Shown one piece after another: positions 35,543 to 46,847 of a DNA stretch of 64,000 nucleotides. The DNA lies in assembly GCA_900239685.1 (NCBI GenBank), contig OENT01000773.1, forward strand, positions 1,217 through 65,216, in the 5' to 3' direction. How positions within the stretch are numbered: position 1 is the first letter of the stretch; each line of letters opens with the position of its first letter. Source of the stretch: Rotaria macrura (taxonomy: Eukaryota > Rotifera > Eurotatoria > Philodinida > Philodinidae). A program made the translations under genes and the position numbers. The notes beneath the pieces were generated by a model that ran no database searches, was not told the origin of the DNA, and saw only the letters and a program-made list of their open reading frames with translations.

Positions 35543-37028
35543 CGGTATGTTTTCAAGATCTTATCGACGAAAGAATGATCGAGGACTTAAGTATTTCAAC
35601 GTGTCACTGCGCGTGTAACTTGTGGAGACCGGCTTGTTTCGATTGTGATATTGAAATGGTTTCTCTCTTACCTATTTATATGTGCCCGTCGATATCGACG
35701 AAATCTCGATCTCGAACAATATAAAGTCACAAGATCAGATAACGAAAACAAATAGAACGAAGTAAAAAACTTGACTCGACGAAGTTGTTTTGATAAATAG
35801 ATCGTTGGATAACATGCATTTTATTGATCTATCGGGGCCAATCTTTCTTTTCTACAAGCAATCTTTATGTGCGTTTTTTATTTCAGTTTCGAACCGTTTT
35901 TCAGGCATCTCAATGCAAGATTCCGATCGAACTCTTTCATTTCTTTGATTTTCTCTCAAACCGTGTTGAAGTTCAACGTCAAATATACTTGAGAAGAACG
36001 ATCGACCGTTCCTAATTCGAATTTCTCAAGAGATTTTTATCAATGAAAATGATGATGCTGCTTCGATGAAGATTCGTTTCGCAAATGAAATCGAACAGTT
36101 CCATTTAATTCTTCCGACCAGATTGCTCGTCGTCGTCTCTTCTCTTTGCAGCTTATTCCGTAATTCAGAATCAATCATAAGATTCGATCTTTTAACATCA
36201 GCTCATATCTTAGTCGAATCCTAAAATGTCGAAGTTCAGCAAGTTGACTGGACTCGGCAGATAATGTCCGTAAATCGGCTGTTTTCATTCAAAATAATGA
36301 TTTTATCTTCAGGCATTTCATTTCGAATCAGAAGATGAATCATTCAAAAAGATGATTGCCCTGTATTCCTTGTTTATTTTCTTTCTGACAAAGATGGACG
36401 ATTCGACGGGAAATAATCTGTCCGAAATCACACCGAACAAAGTAGCTTTGAATAGTTTTCTTTTCATTCCGTTCAAATAGCGTCGGGCGGCATATAGCAA
36501 CTGTTGGCTTCTGAAGGGTCTTTAGCTTTAAATCTTTCAAGAGAACTCGTCGACAACAGATTCGATGTTGTCACCGATAAATAAATAGATTTACGACTAA
36601 ACTTACAAAAATGCGACGTAAATTTGATAAAAATTGACCAACAAAGCTTTATGATCTCTTGTCGAAGTCAAATAAGTAATAACAATAATCATAAAAAGAA
36701 CAGCCAGAGAAGGCAAATGTAATCGATAAGGCGTGTTGCAAGAGTGAGATATTTGTTTAAAGAAATGCCTTGCTCAATCGATTCGATGTTTTCAAATAAG
36801 AGTTGAATCTATCATGAGAGGATTAGGCTCAATCGACCAGCGATTTCACATTGTTGACGACAAATAAAACAAAACGAAAGCAACGAAATCGAACCTGGAT
36901 TGTGCTGATGACCTTTGCCTGATATCAAGGCATTGTCATAAAGGTTGTATCTGTGAATCCGACGCTTGGTCTAGTTCTCAACCCACAAAACTCCAGTCAC
37001 AATAACCACGCCTTCACTCTCCAGCCCA
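35543..37028. other. intergenic, no supported gene
   Basis: Includes the probable promoter of the ML-domain gene just above 35542. An open stretch without an early ATG (~35968-36226, +) has no recognised similarity and is not called. Confidence 0.5.
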
Positions 37029-37380
37029 CTAATTAAATATAATTTCTTGTTCAATGTCTCGTTCACTGAAGTCATCTTCCATTTCGTCATTAAGAATCTC
37101 TTTTGATCCACTTTTATTTTCCTCGTTAATAACTCGAGGTAAATGGAAGTCGTGCTTAACGTATTGAATTGCTAATCGATCGAGTGTAGCTAAGCCAACT
37201 GAGAACGTCTATCATTTCGACATATTTGAATTCATGTTTGCTTTTGTGAAAATCATTCATTGCCGATTATCGACGAAACTTATCCATCTGAGAGAAAACT
37301 TCAACAATCGATTTCTTTGAATTCAACACTTGTTCAAGTAGCGCGGCCCGAAATCGATCTGTGAGTGGCTCTTCTTTCAT
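37029..37380 (-). CDS. possible small two-exon gene, 91 aa, unknown
   Basis: Exon 1 (37380-37275) begins MKEEPLTDRFRAALLEQVLN and runs to the phase-1 donor GTCGAT. Exon 2 (37198-37029) continues LATLDRLAIQYVKHDFHLP and ends with an acidic tail (NDEMEDDFSERDIEQE) and a stop. The 76-bp intron ends in TTCTCAG, and the phases agree. Codon usage is coding-like on both sides. The protein is small, soluble and helical, with no domain I can name. The donor is weak, so a decayed fragment of a larger gene remains possible. Confidence 0.4.
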
Positions 37381-40300
37381 TGACGGTTAGACACGCAAAT
37401 CGTTCTTTGCACTCATACCAAGTAGACAGTTTTAGCAGTAAGAAACACTTTCATTATTCAAATATGAGAACAAACGAAAAAAACGACTTCAGAGAAATGA
37501 AATGAACTGTTGTAAACATATTGTTCGATTAAGTACAAGAGCTTTCATGTAATTATTCACAATATGATGTTTGTTGCAATTTGATGGATAGATGATAATA
37601 GCATAGGAACGGTTTAAACATGTTGAGCATCTTTCAAGCGTACTGCAAAGTTCTTGCTTTTGTTTTTGTATATTCCTCGTCTACTCCTGATGAATAGAAT
37701 TCAGTTATGTTTTCGGATCCATCACTGTCTTTTCGCATTTTATTCTCAAAATGACTTGCACACACTGGACAACTGTTCGATATGCCGTTCTCATCTTGTT
37801 CGTCAGATGAACACGTTGATGAAAATTCTTGAAATGCATTCAGAGCAGGACATTGAATGGATATTTTTCGTGAGAGTTTAACCGAAGAATCCTATACTAC
37901 ACATGAATCTTATCCCCCTGGGACGAGGTCTGTGCTGTTCATGTAGGGATAGAAATGACCCGAGTACGAGCATAGTTTACCGCAATGGATGGAAAAGTGC
38001 AGTGATCGTATGATTGCTTTGACTGTACAAAGTGCCACACGATCGCTAACGAAGACACACGAAGCGAAATGAATGCCATATGCGGATTCCAATCGCTAGG
38101 ATAGCAGTCGATCGTATCTTTCTCAGTAGATCCCCCTATCCCATTGTATACGACGTTGAGATATGCGATTGTAATACTGGCGCATGTGATTCGTCATCTA
38201 TTTTCTGCATACGATCATTTACGACAGTGCCCGTTCTACTTACTTTGGTATTAACTCGTATGTAAGATGTAGAACTTTCTCTGAATATTAATAAGAGCCG
38301 TTTTTTTATATTTCTAGGATGATTATGATTTTTCTATGTATCATGTTGGTACAAAGCTTGAAACTTTTTCGAAATGATGTTATTTAAGTTCGCGTTGATG
38401 CCATCGAGGGTTCAACTACTGTTCGTCCAGCATATTTTTTCACACAAACATGAGTGTCTTTTTTCGACTTGCATTTGTTTATTTTCTATTGATGTAAAAT
38501 CGTGCTCGTTCGCGAGAGCACTTTAACTTTCAAATCCAATTCCGTATTTGAAATTCTCGATAGTTATTATCATCGATGAACATGGATATTTCATAGTTAT
38601 TCCATCTCCATTAAGTGCCACAGTTGTCGTTTCAGTTCTATCTTAAGTAGACTTGTGAATGAGTGATGGCAGATCAGACGCGTTGAAAGACGTTGCGAAT
38701 TGCTTGTATCTACACGCTTTCTGGATCTGTCTCATTCGACTAGATTTCACCTAGGTAATAACAGAATTTCGTTCTGGCCAATGGATTAGTAAACATGTTA
38801 AACATAATTGAAGATAGTATAAGTCAGCAGATTATGTTTGCTGATATACCATTGTTTGTTTTTCTTGATTTCAATCGTTGTCTTCGAAAAAAATCGTCTT
38901 TTTTCGACTGAAGATTGTGGCGAACAATAATCTTTGAACGAATGTTACTGAATAAGACAAAAAGATACTTTAGGTTTCTAAAAACGAAAATCCTCTCTAA
39001 ACAACTCTACTATGACTCTGCATGTTGCCTCTTGATAAAAGTATCAAAGAGCGACAACTTAGTATGACGGTGATGAATGAGCTTTGCTAGTAGTGCTCGC
39101 GTGCCACACATACAAGAAATCGAAGAAGCTGGCGAGCAGCACAGAAAGATATGACATTCCTAAGAATGTGTCTCCAGGAAAATATCTGATGAAAGACTCG
39201 AACACACACAGGCATATTTCATAAGTGTGGATGAGAAATGAAACGCAATCTCACAATGCGAAACTCGCACGAATGAAGCACCTATTACTAGATTGTTTGA
39301 TATCTTCAGTCAATGTTTTCACCTCTCTAGCATATCTAAGATTTTACGCGGTATGTAACCACTTTCACAAAGCGACATAAAATTAAATCATTATTCCAGC
39401 GTGTCGTTTTTCACATTGAATTATCATTTGATTGTTTGTTCTTCGAGTATGAGAAGCTCATCTCGAAACAACGCTTTTCATACATTTATTTACAATGACA
39501 CAGATTGCCGAAATCAGTAGATATACAATTCTATCGACTGCCAAGTGACGAAGTCTGAGATCCATTCATGTTTAGTGCGTCGAGATCTTCAGCAATAGTT
39601 TCGAATGAGATTCTCTACTGTTCGACTGAATCGATACATGACTCGATCGGCACATAACAAGACTCTTCAATAGATTCAAATAAAGAATTAATAAACTCAG
39701 ATACATCATGCAGTGACAAATAACCTAAGTTATTTTCGAATTTCATTCAGAACATATCTGACGAATGACATTGAGTATTATTGAGCCGAGTGTCAGTGTA
39801 ACGCACGGGCTTGTTGGTGTCATTTCCTGATGTTTGTGCACCAGTGGTTGTCTGCGTTCTCAAGTTGCAAAATCTTAAGCAAAACTACGGGCATCTCTCT
39901 ATTGAAAAGGTTTCTTCTCACTAAATTTGACTCAAACTTGAATCTGTAATCTTGTACACAAAAGTGTGATGTCTTCGGGCATTTGAATCACAGCTGTTAA
40001 CAGGCCACCTTCACGTACGATGGTCACAATCGAACTAACTCGCCTGCACCCTAATCCAGTGGTCTCTGAAACAATATTGAAGACTTATTGAATATTTGTT
40101 GGAAATTTTTAGATACGATCGTACAATATGAATGAGATATTGTTTTTTAATCTCTTGCGCTGGACACTATCACAAACTTAACTGTTTTAATCTTCAATTT
40201 TCTGCATACAAAACACGATGCTGTGTTATAGACACACGAGCATGTCCAGTGACGTTCTACATGTTCTTATCGACATAATAAACAATGGCCAGTTTTCTTC

Positions 40301-41790
40301 ATTCAAGTAAAATGTCGGCGGTAGACCAAGTAGATGTGCCACATGGAAAGTTGCAATGAAAATAAGATCAATCATATTTTAGTGAGCTGATCTTAAATGA
40401 ATTTCCGATAGAATGGAAATCGATTGATTTCTAATACTTAAAATTCTGACGACAAATAAAAAAGTTTCAAACGGCACCCAAACAATTATCAGAACTCTTG
40501 ACATATGGGTAAACCCTTGTCCAACTACTTTAGCTTTCGTGAACAGTACAAGTTTTGTCAAAATCTTGAATAAATTCAGTGGCACGATTCGTTCAACGGC
40601 GATTGAACACTATGAAGCATCGATTGATGGCGGTGCGTTGCAATCTTTTCTAGTCGTCTGTCTATAAGACTTAGGAGAGAAGCCAAGCCCGTACGATTCG
40701 TTTCAATCTCAACATCGTCATCGTCGAACAATCTGAAAGATAACTTCAGATCTGACTGGCAGTGTGAAACTGTAAAAAAGTAGTTTAGCATGTCAAATCT
40801 CAACGTTGACGAATCCCTTCAAGTAGTTTGTGAAAGAAATGAGGGTGCATGGAATACTCTACGATACAATCATTATTCTAAGAGTGTGCAGTGATTTGAA
40901 AAAGTACCATCACTGCATACCATTGTCTCGGTCTTGATAAAACAAAGTGTCCATCAATTTGAAATGAAGAATGGGATACGATCAAAATAGGGGAAACCGT
41001 CTGTCGATGTCGATTGTTTATGGGGAAAAGTCATAGTTCGTTGGGGCGTGTTAGCTTGCGTAGGACAACCATTGAACTGATCGCTTTGGTTTCACGCACA
41101 GATGTTAACTTTCGTTGGCCTTCGTATTCTTTTCATCGTGCTCGCCTTTTTTATCGAACGGACCTCATCTAAATGAAGCATTCGTTGAATGAATTACTTT
41201 AAAGACAAAGATCTGTTTTAATCTTTCAAAAACGATGAAGATAAGCGAGACGCTGATTTCATCGCACGACCAGATGCTTCCTTGATGTCCTACTAACGAA
41301 AAAGTGCTCGGATCCATTGAGCCAACACCTAGTTAGTATTTTTTCTGCGCCTTTGTCAGATAAGCTTCGCAGTCTTGAGACGTTTGTCGAATATTTTTCT
41401 ATTGATCGATGAATGAAAGGTGAATGAAGTTTAAACAAATATGCATGAATGCATTCATTAAAGTCTAACGCATGTGAGTGAAAGAAAAAAAGCAAGATTC
41501 ACTTCAGTTACGCTTGACTTGCCGCTGACTGAAGCTTCTTAATTAGGAGAAAAATACAAACATTTTATGGTTCGTCGACGAAAGAGAAACATGATTATTT
41601 TTCATGATACTTTGTTTTATTTCTTCTCGCTATTATTCTGTAGTCTTTGCTGATAAAAAAAACTCGAACGAATCATTTGGAAGTATTTCGAGAGAAATAT
41701 AGATTATTTTCTGTTTGAAGATTTTTAATTTCACTAGATCAAGCCAACTTTTTCCTTTCCAGTGACGGATTAATTTGAAGAAAGGACCCA
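37381..41790. other. 4.4-kb gene-poor region
   Basis: AT-rich, no recognisable domain. The minus-strand frame 40576-40803 contains a protein-like stretch (RLFDDDDVEIETNRTGLASL) preceded by a CTTTCAG acceptor-like site, but has no partner exon or family match. Other frames (37654-37881, 41259-41495) look like chance. Confidence 0.5.
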
Positions 41791-42608
41791 ATGGCTGAGT
41801 ATTGACAATTACAGAAATATTGTTTTCTAAATTTATCGAATGTTTATTTAGAAAAACTAAAACGCAAACGGTTGGTCGAGATACATTCGTTGTTATCGGT
41901 TTCCTTCTGACAATTGTGATCGGAGTTGTTATTGCTATTCCGATTGTTTATGTATCCGGAAGAAACGCAGGTTGATTCATTTGAATATCTCGTCGTACAG
42001 TAAGAATAGAAAGATTTATTCATGTTCTAGCTGATTCGGTTGATAATCAAGATGCGATTAATATTACAGATGGTATAAACAACAATTATTTGTATTAAGT
42101 AAAAATTGGGATTTTCTCGCTCTAAATAGGCTACGTGAAAAATGAGTGCACACAATCAATGAAAATCACGAAAATTACCTATATGCAAGATAAGGAACCG
42201 TTTCCATATAGTTTTTTTCATTTCATATATCGTCCAAGTGTTATTTCGAAATCAGTTTCTCTTCTCTTCGGCTTTAATCATGACAAGAACGTTTGGGCAT
42301 TGGATAATACATCGTTTGTTGATACAACAACTGGCGACAACATTATTTCAGATGGAGGCTTTGAATCAAACTATTTGACAAAGTACTATCGCTTGTGTAT
42401 ACTGTCAAACACGCGAAGTGCATACAGTGATATTCTATTTGACAATCCCTACGAAAAAGACTTTTACTATTATGACGAAACAGTTGGTGGAATGACCTAT
42501 TTAATTCAAAACATGAGCGTGGTCGGAGGACGATATTACAATCTTTCATTTTATCTTGAGAACCGCGGTTACCCAACAAACTATTTTGTCGTTCTTGTTG
42601 GAGCTTAA
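41791..42608 (+). CDS. type II membrane protein with carbohydrate-binding-like ectodomain, 215 aa
   Basis: Proposed exons: 41791-41798 (only 8 coding bases, MAE), 41852-41970, 42031-42072 and 42130-42608. All phases match (2, 1, 1). Exon 2 encodes a single transmembrane segment at residues ~14-35 (VVIGFLLTIVIGVVIAIPIV), preceded by Lys/Arg, so the C-terminal part should lie outside the cell. The ectodomain carries DGGFES...YYRLC and GGMTYLIQNMSVVGGRYYNL, followed by SFYLEN. This resembles the NGGFE...YNISFWL beta-sandwich (galactose-binding/DUF642-like) module common in bdelloid surface proteins. The gene converges with the OPT transporter gene (165-bp gap). The microexon start is inferred from phase and from the similar N-terminus of the NHL gene nearby. 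Ligand unknown. Confidence 0.65.
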
Positions 42609-42773
42609 ACAAGCTTGACTCTCTATTTTCTTACTATTTTTTTGTTCTATAAGAATTCTTTATTCGAAATATATATTTAAATAATTATTCCGTAAGAAGA
42701 AAGAAGAAAATCGAAAATATATTAGATATAGAAAGTTGCTGAAAAAACTCGTCAAAGATAAGTTAAATGAAAA

Positions 42774-44914
42774 TCACCAAGTTTGAACAGCTTTTTGACA
42801 ACTGTCATAAACGGTTGAATTTTGATTTCCCCACCATTGAGGAAAGTAAATCTTTTGATTTTTGAAAGCTGCATAAACGATAATGAGTGTCACATTGAGG
42901 CCAAGATCAAGGCCGGCGGAAACTAGATAAACGTGACGCTGTCTCCAACTGTACTTTCCAAATGTAAAGTAAATAGATAAACCAATAACAAGCCAAGTAA
43001 ATAAGGCACCAGCTGGAACAATAGACGGCATCCAACTAATGGTCACGAATATTAATGGCCAATGCAATTTCTTCAACCAATGAAAGCGTTTGTATTTCGA
43101 CAAAAACCAGCCTGGTATTGGAATGACTGCTCCGACTATAAAAGCCCACAGTAAATCTCTGTTGTTCAAATTAGCTCCATCAAAAAATCCGTTGTAATCG
43201 TTCAACAGTGTCCAACCAATTTTAGTGTTGTTAAATACTGACCAAGTATCTTGTTTCAAATTCATTTTAACATACATATAACGAATTCCAATTGAAACTG
43301 TTGAACAAACTAAGCCAGCAAGACACTGTGCCAGAAACAGTGGGCGTGGTCCGATTTTAATGTAATGAGCCAATTTCATGTCTTGAATTAAAGCCAATGT
43401 TTGAACGAAAACGACATAGCCGAGTGCAATAAATGTATAGATATTTTTTGCTGATGTTTGTAACGATAATGATTGACCAATCAGTAAACACAAGTAATAG
43501 ACAGACAAGTTATGCAACAATTGTCCTGTGATTGAGGAAACTAATCCGAAGGGTAGCGCACATAAAGCACCGATGAATAATGCCAATAAAACATAATACC
43601 AGGGTAACCATTGAGCATAATCACATGTGACACACGCAACAATGATTGATAATGCAAACAATTCAAAATACCACCAATCTGGAACAGCTTCGTAAAGCGA
43701 TATCATACGAGCGTGCATGTCATTACCCATGTTTCCTAATGTTTTCGTGCGAAATTGGTTCCAAATATCAATACCATGAAATAGTAATGCATGAACAAAA
43801 ACAGCGGTTATACATGCAAACGATGTAAATGCTGTAACTATACTTAGTGCAGTAAAGTCTGTCGATACAACTCCACCTATTGGATATGTTGTAAAGTTTC
43901 TTACATTCGATCCGAATACAATTGGAACAATGAACCAGATGATTAAGACAAAACCAAATGCAATGTTGACTAATGCCCAGCCAGGTAAGATTAAAGGTGA
44001 GCCAAGATATTGTGTGACAGCATACCAATCTAACGTTAAGCCTCCGCCAGCTATAGCAAGGCCTCGCACGGCTGTTAATTGTGCTAAAGCATTGTTCGAT
44101 GGACTTATCCAACACATCCATGAAAAATATGCTAATATTGGCATTATATATAGAGGCAACCATTCATATATAAATGATATGAGCGTTACCACAAAAAAGA
44201 ATAACAAACGATTATTCATAAGTCTTTGCCATAGACTCACGTGCTTTGCTCCATATGATGTTTCTGTTACACTTGATTGTCGATCATGAAATGTTCGCAA
44301 CACAGCTATCAACGGTAAATTCTGGGGCCATATTACTTCACACGGCCATACCAAAAATCGGCGAATAATTCCTTTACAAATAGATATCCAATATATGAAT
44401 TCGTTTATTCTATAATAAAAATAATAAATTCTAAACTCAATTTACCTGCAAGACCAAATCCAAGAAATTGAATGGAAAGAATAAAAAAGAAGTAAAATGC
44501 AAATGACCGATTTTCTCTCTCAAGGACTTTTAAAGTTGTTAATGTTGCATAAACGAATACGGAATTATACATGTAAGCAACATTGGCCATGACCAATATA
44601 AAGCCATGTTCTTTCAATGTGAATTTGTTTGCTTTCGGCACAACTAAAGCCCACAGATATCCCAACGGATAAGATGTAACAATAACTAACACCGATGAGA
44701 TAAAAGGAGCCACTATTTGAAAATTCCCCCACTGATGAAAATACGACATTCCAACAACGTACATTAAACCAATGACAACACTTCTTACGGTGCAACATGC
44801 TTCATCGATATTGTCTTTATTGGAACATGTTCCAGCGACTTCTTCGAATTGAGCCATTTCAGCATCGACGTAGGCATAGCACGTCGCTTCTTCTTGTTTT
44901 TCAAACTTGTCCAT
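42774..44914 (-). CDS. OPT-family oligopeptide transporter, two exons, 688 aa
   Basis: Polytopic membrane protein of the oligopeptide transporter family, expected to co-transport small peptides (or glutathione or metal chelates) with protons. Hallmarks: KFTLKEHGFILVMANVAYMY (fungal NxKEHxLIxIMANVS), the block LAGIIRRFLVWPCEVIWPQN (GFAGILRRFLVYPxxMIWP), MKLAHYIKIGPRPLFLAQ (MKLGHYMKIPPRTMFxAQ) and the C-terminal PQWWGNQ. Exon 1 is 44914-44446 and exon 2 is 44371-42774. The 74-bp intron (GTAAAT...AAAG) is the only pairing found that keeps frame and rebuilds the conserved block. More than a dozen hydrophobic segments are evident. Animals generally lack OPT transporters, so acquisition from fungi or plants is likely. 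The length and unbroken frame suggest a functional gene. It diverges from the NHL gene (623 bp apart). Confidence 0.9.
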
Positions 44915-45537
44915 TTCTAGTCGTAGTTCTTTTCTTTTTCTAAAACGAATTCATTTTTATTGGCAAAGGGAAAGTCTCGAATGAAGTGATCAATGGATTT
45001 GAATTGAATCCGAGAGGAGATAAGATGGGTTTGTATTTAAACTGAATCGAAAGAAAAACGAACGAAAACTAAGAAGAGAAAAAAAATCCCATCGTCAATA
45101 TTATTTTGTTTTATTCTTGTGATCTTCTGTTAGAAAACGAAAAACAAGAGTCATATGATAGCATATGTCTAATGAGGAAGATGAGTAGAAAAAATAAATT
45201 ACTCAACGATAGCTGCTGTCATTCAAGCAAGCATCTACTCTTCTTTCATTGCGTCGAAAAAAATCCACAAAAAAAGCAGTCTCAAGCTTTCTCTGTTTCA
45301 TCCCATTGGCTCTCGTCGATAAAAACACGCATGACTAGTTTCCATGCTCATTATTCGAAAATATTTTCTTCGTTTTCTTCGTGTCTCATCAATCAAGGTC
45401 AAATGTGAGTGGTTGATCATGCACACCATAAAATGATTTCTTTTTTCTTCAAAATGATTGTTCGCATCAAATAATTTCTACGCATTGCTGCAATTTTCAA
45501 ACGAATCCGACTACTTAAGACATTTTTTAGATAAAAA
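44915..45537. promoter_or_regulatory. shared divergent upstream region of OPT (-) and NHL (+) genes
   Basis: The two start codons face away from each other across 623 bp, so this interval must contain both promoters and leaders. No canonical TATA element could be assigned with confidence. Frames within it (45106-45408 and part of 45417-45635) look like chance. Confidence 0.45.
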
Positions 45538-46847
45538 ATGAGTAAAAAAACATCGGAGAAAAGTCTCCTCGAAGACGACGACAAACCAAAACCATTGTAA
45601 GTGTTTGTGCATGCTTTGTGAATAGAATGAAACAATTGTTGAAAACGCTAATCTAGAAAAACACAGATTTATTTGTTTATTCGGACAAATTGGCTTCCGC
45701 TTCTGCTCGCCTTAATCATAGCAATAGGAACCATAATTGCTGTTCCCATTATTTATACAATCGACACAAAAAAAGCTTCAAGTAATTATTTGATCTGCTT
45801 AGTGTCTTCCCGTACACCGATTTATTTCATTTTATGTAGATTCTGGGACAAATCTTGCTTGGAATGTATCAGGAACATCGGTTGTATACCAATCAACACC
45901 AATCGGTGGTACAAATGTATCTTTGGGTTTAATATCAGGATTAGGATTCGATGATTCTAGTGCTCTTTATTTGGTTGATACAACAAATAATAGAATATTG
46001 AAATTCAATCAACCAAACTTAATCGTTGTTGCTGGAAATCCGAATGGTTTAAATGGATCGGATCAAAATTCTTTAAGTTCTCCAAATGATATTTATATAA
46101 AGTCCTACGATATTTATATAGCCGATACAGGGAACAATAGAATTCAATTATGGACCCATCAAAATCAACAAGTGTCAACGTTTTTCCCGTCAGGTTAAAA
46201 CGCTTCTTTTTAATATACAAACATCAACGAAAACAATTCTTTCTTTCAAATCTATGTCAGGTCAATCCGGTTCGGCAGGTGTAACATTAAGTAGTCCAAT
46301 GTCAGTGACAATGGATAATAAATCGGATCTTTACATAGCTGACTATGGAAATAATCGTATCGTACAAGTTAGTAGTGATGGAAATACTGTAAACTTCCTT
46401 TTTGGAGATAGTTCCGGTTTAAGAAATACATATGTCTTGACTCCAATATCAATAAAATATGATAAACCAAACAATTCACTAATCATTGCTCAAGAAAAAG
46501 GCTACAATGTTATACGATGGAAGATCGGTGGCTCCCCCCAATGGACATTAATTGCCGGCTCAGCATCAAGTGACTTGAGTGGAACATCAAGAACACTATT
46601 TAATACATTATATTATGTTAATATTGATCAATATGGAAATATCTATGTTCCCGATTGCATTAATCAACGTATTCAATATTATCATGGAGATCTTACCAAA
46701 GGTCGAACCATAGCAGGTGTCATATCAGCTAGTGGAAATAATTCTTACCTTTTTAACAACCCAAAAGCTCTTATTCTTGATCACAAGACAAATCTTTATG
46801 TTGCTGATTCGTCGAATTATAGAGTACAATTATTTAAACAGCTTTAA
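45538..46847 (+). CDS. type II membrane protein with NHL repeats, four exons, 374 aa
   Basis: Exons 45538-45596, 45657-45781, 45840-46193 and 46261-46847 (phases 2, 1, 1), joined by introns of 58-67 bp. The first exon encodes a hydrophilic acidic cytosolic tail (MSKKTSEKSLLEDDDKPKP). Exon 2 encodes a signal anchor (LLLALIIAIGTIIAVPIIYT, residues ~33-52). The ectodomain is a beta-propeller of NHL repeats, recognisable from ALYLVDTTNNRILKF, DIYIADTGNNRIQLW, DLYIADYGNNRIVQV, NIYVPDCINQRIQYY and NLYVADSSNYRVQLF. About six blades are visible. NHL ectodomains of this kind are common in bdelloid surface proteins, possibly as binding scaffolds. Exon 2 resembles exon 2 of the gene at 41791, although the ectodomains are unrelated. 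The ATG was chosen as the first one in the exon preceding the matched splice. Confidence 0.82.

Noticed and set aside
35968-36226. 83-codon open stretch on the plus strand
   Set aside because: No early ATG, no acceptor or partner exon, and low-complexity serine/leucine content.
43768-44163. Antisense and alternative-frame ORFs within the OPT gene (including 43930-44289 and 44565-44798)
   Set aside because: They are shadows of the OPT frame, which carries all conserved motifs.
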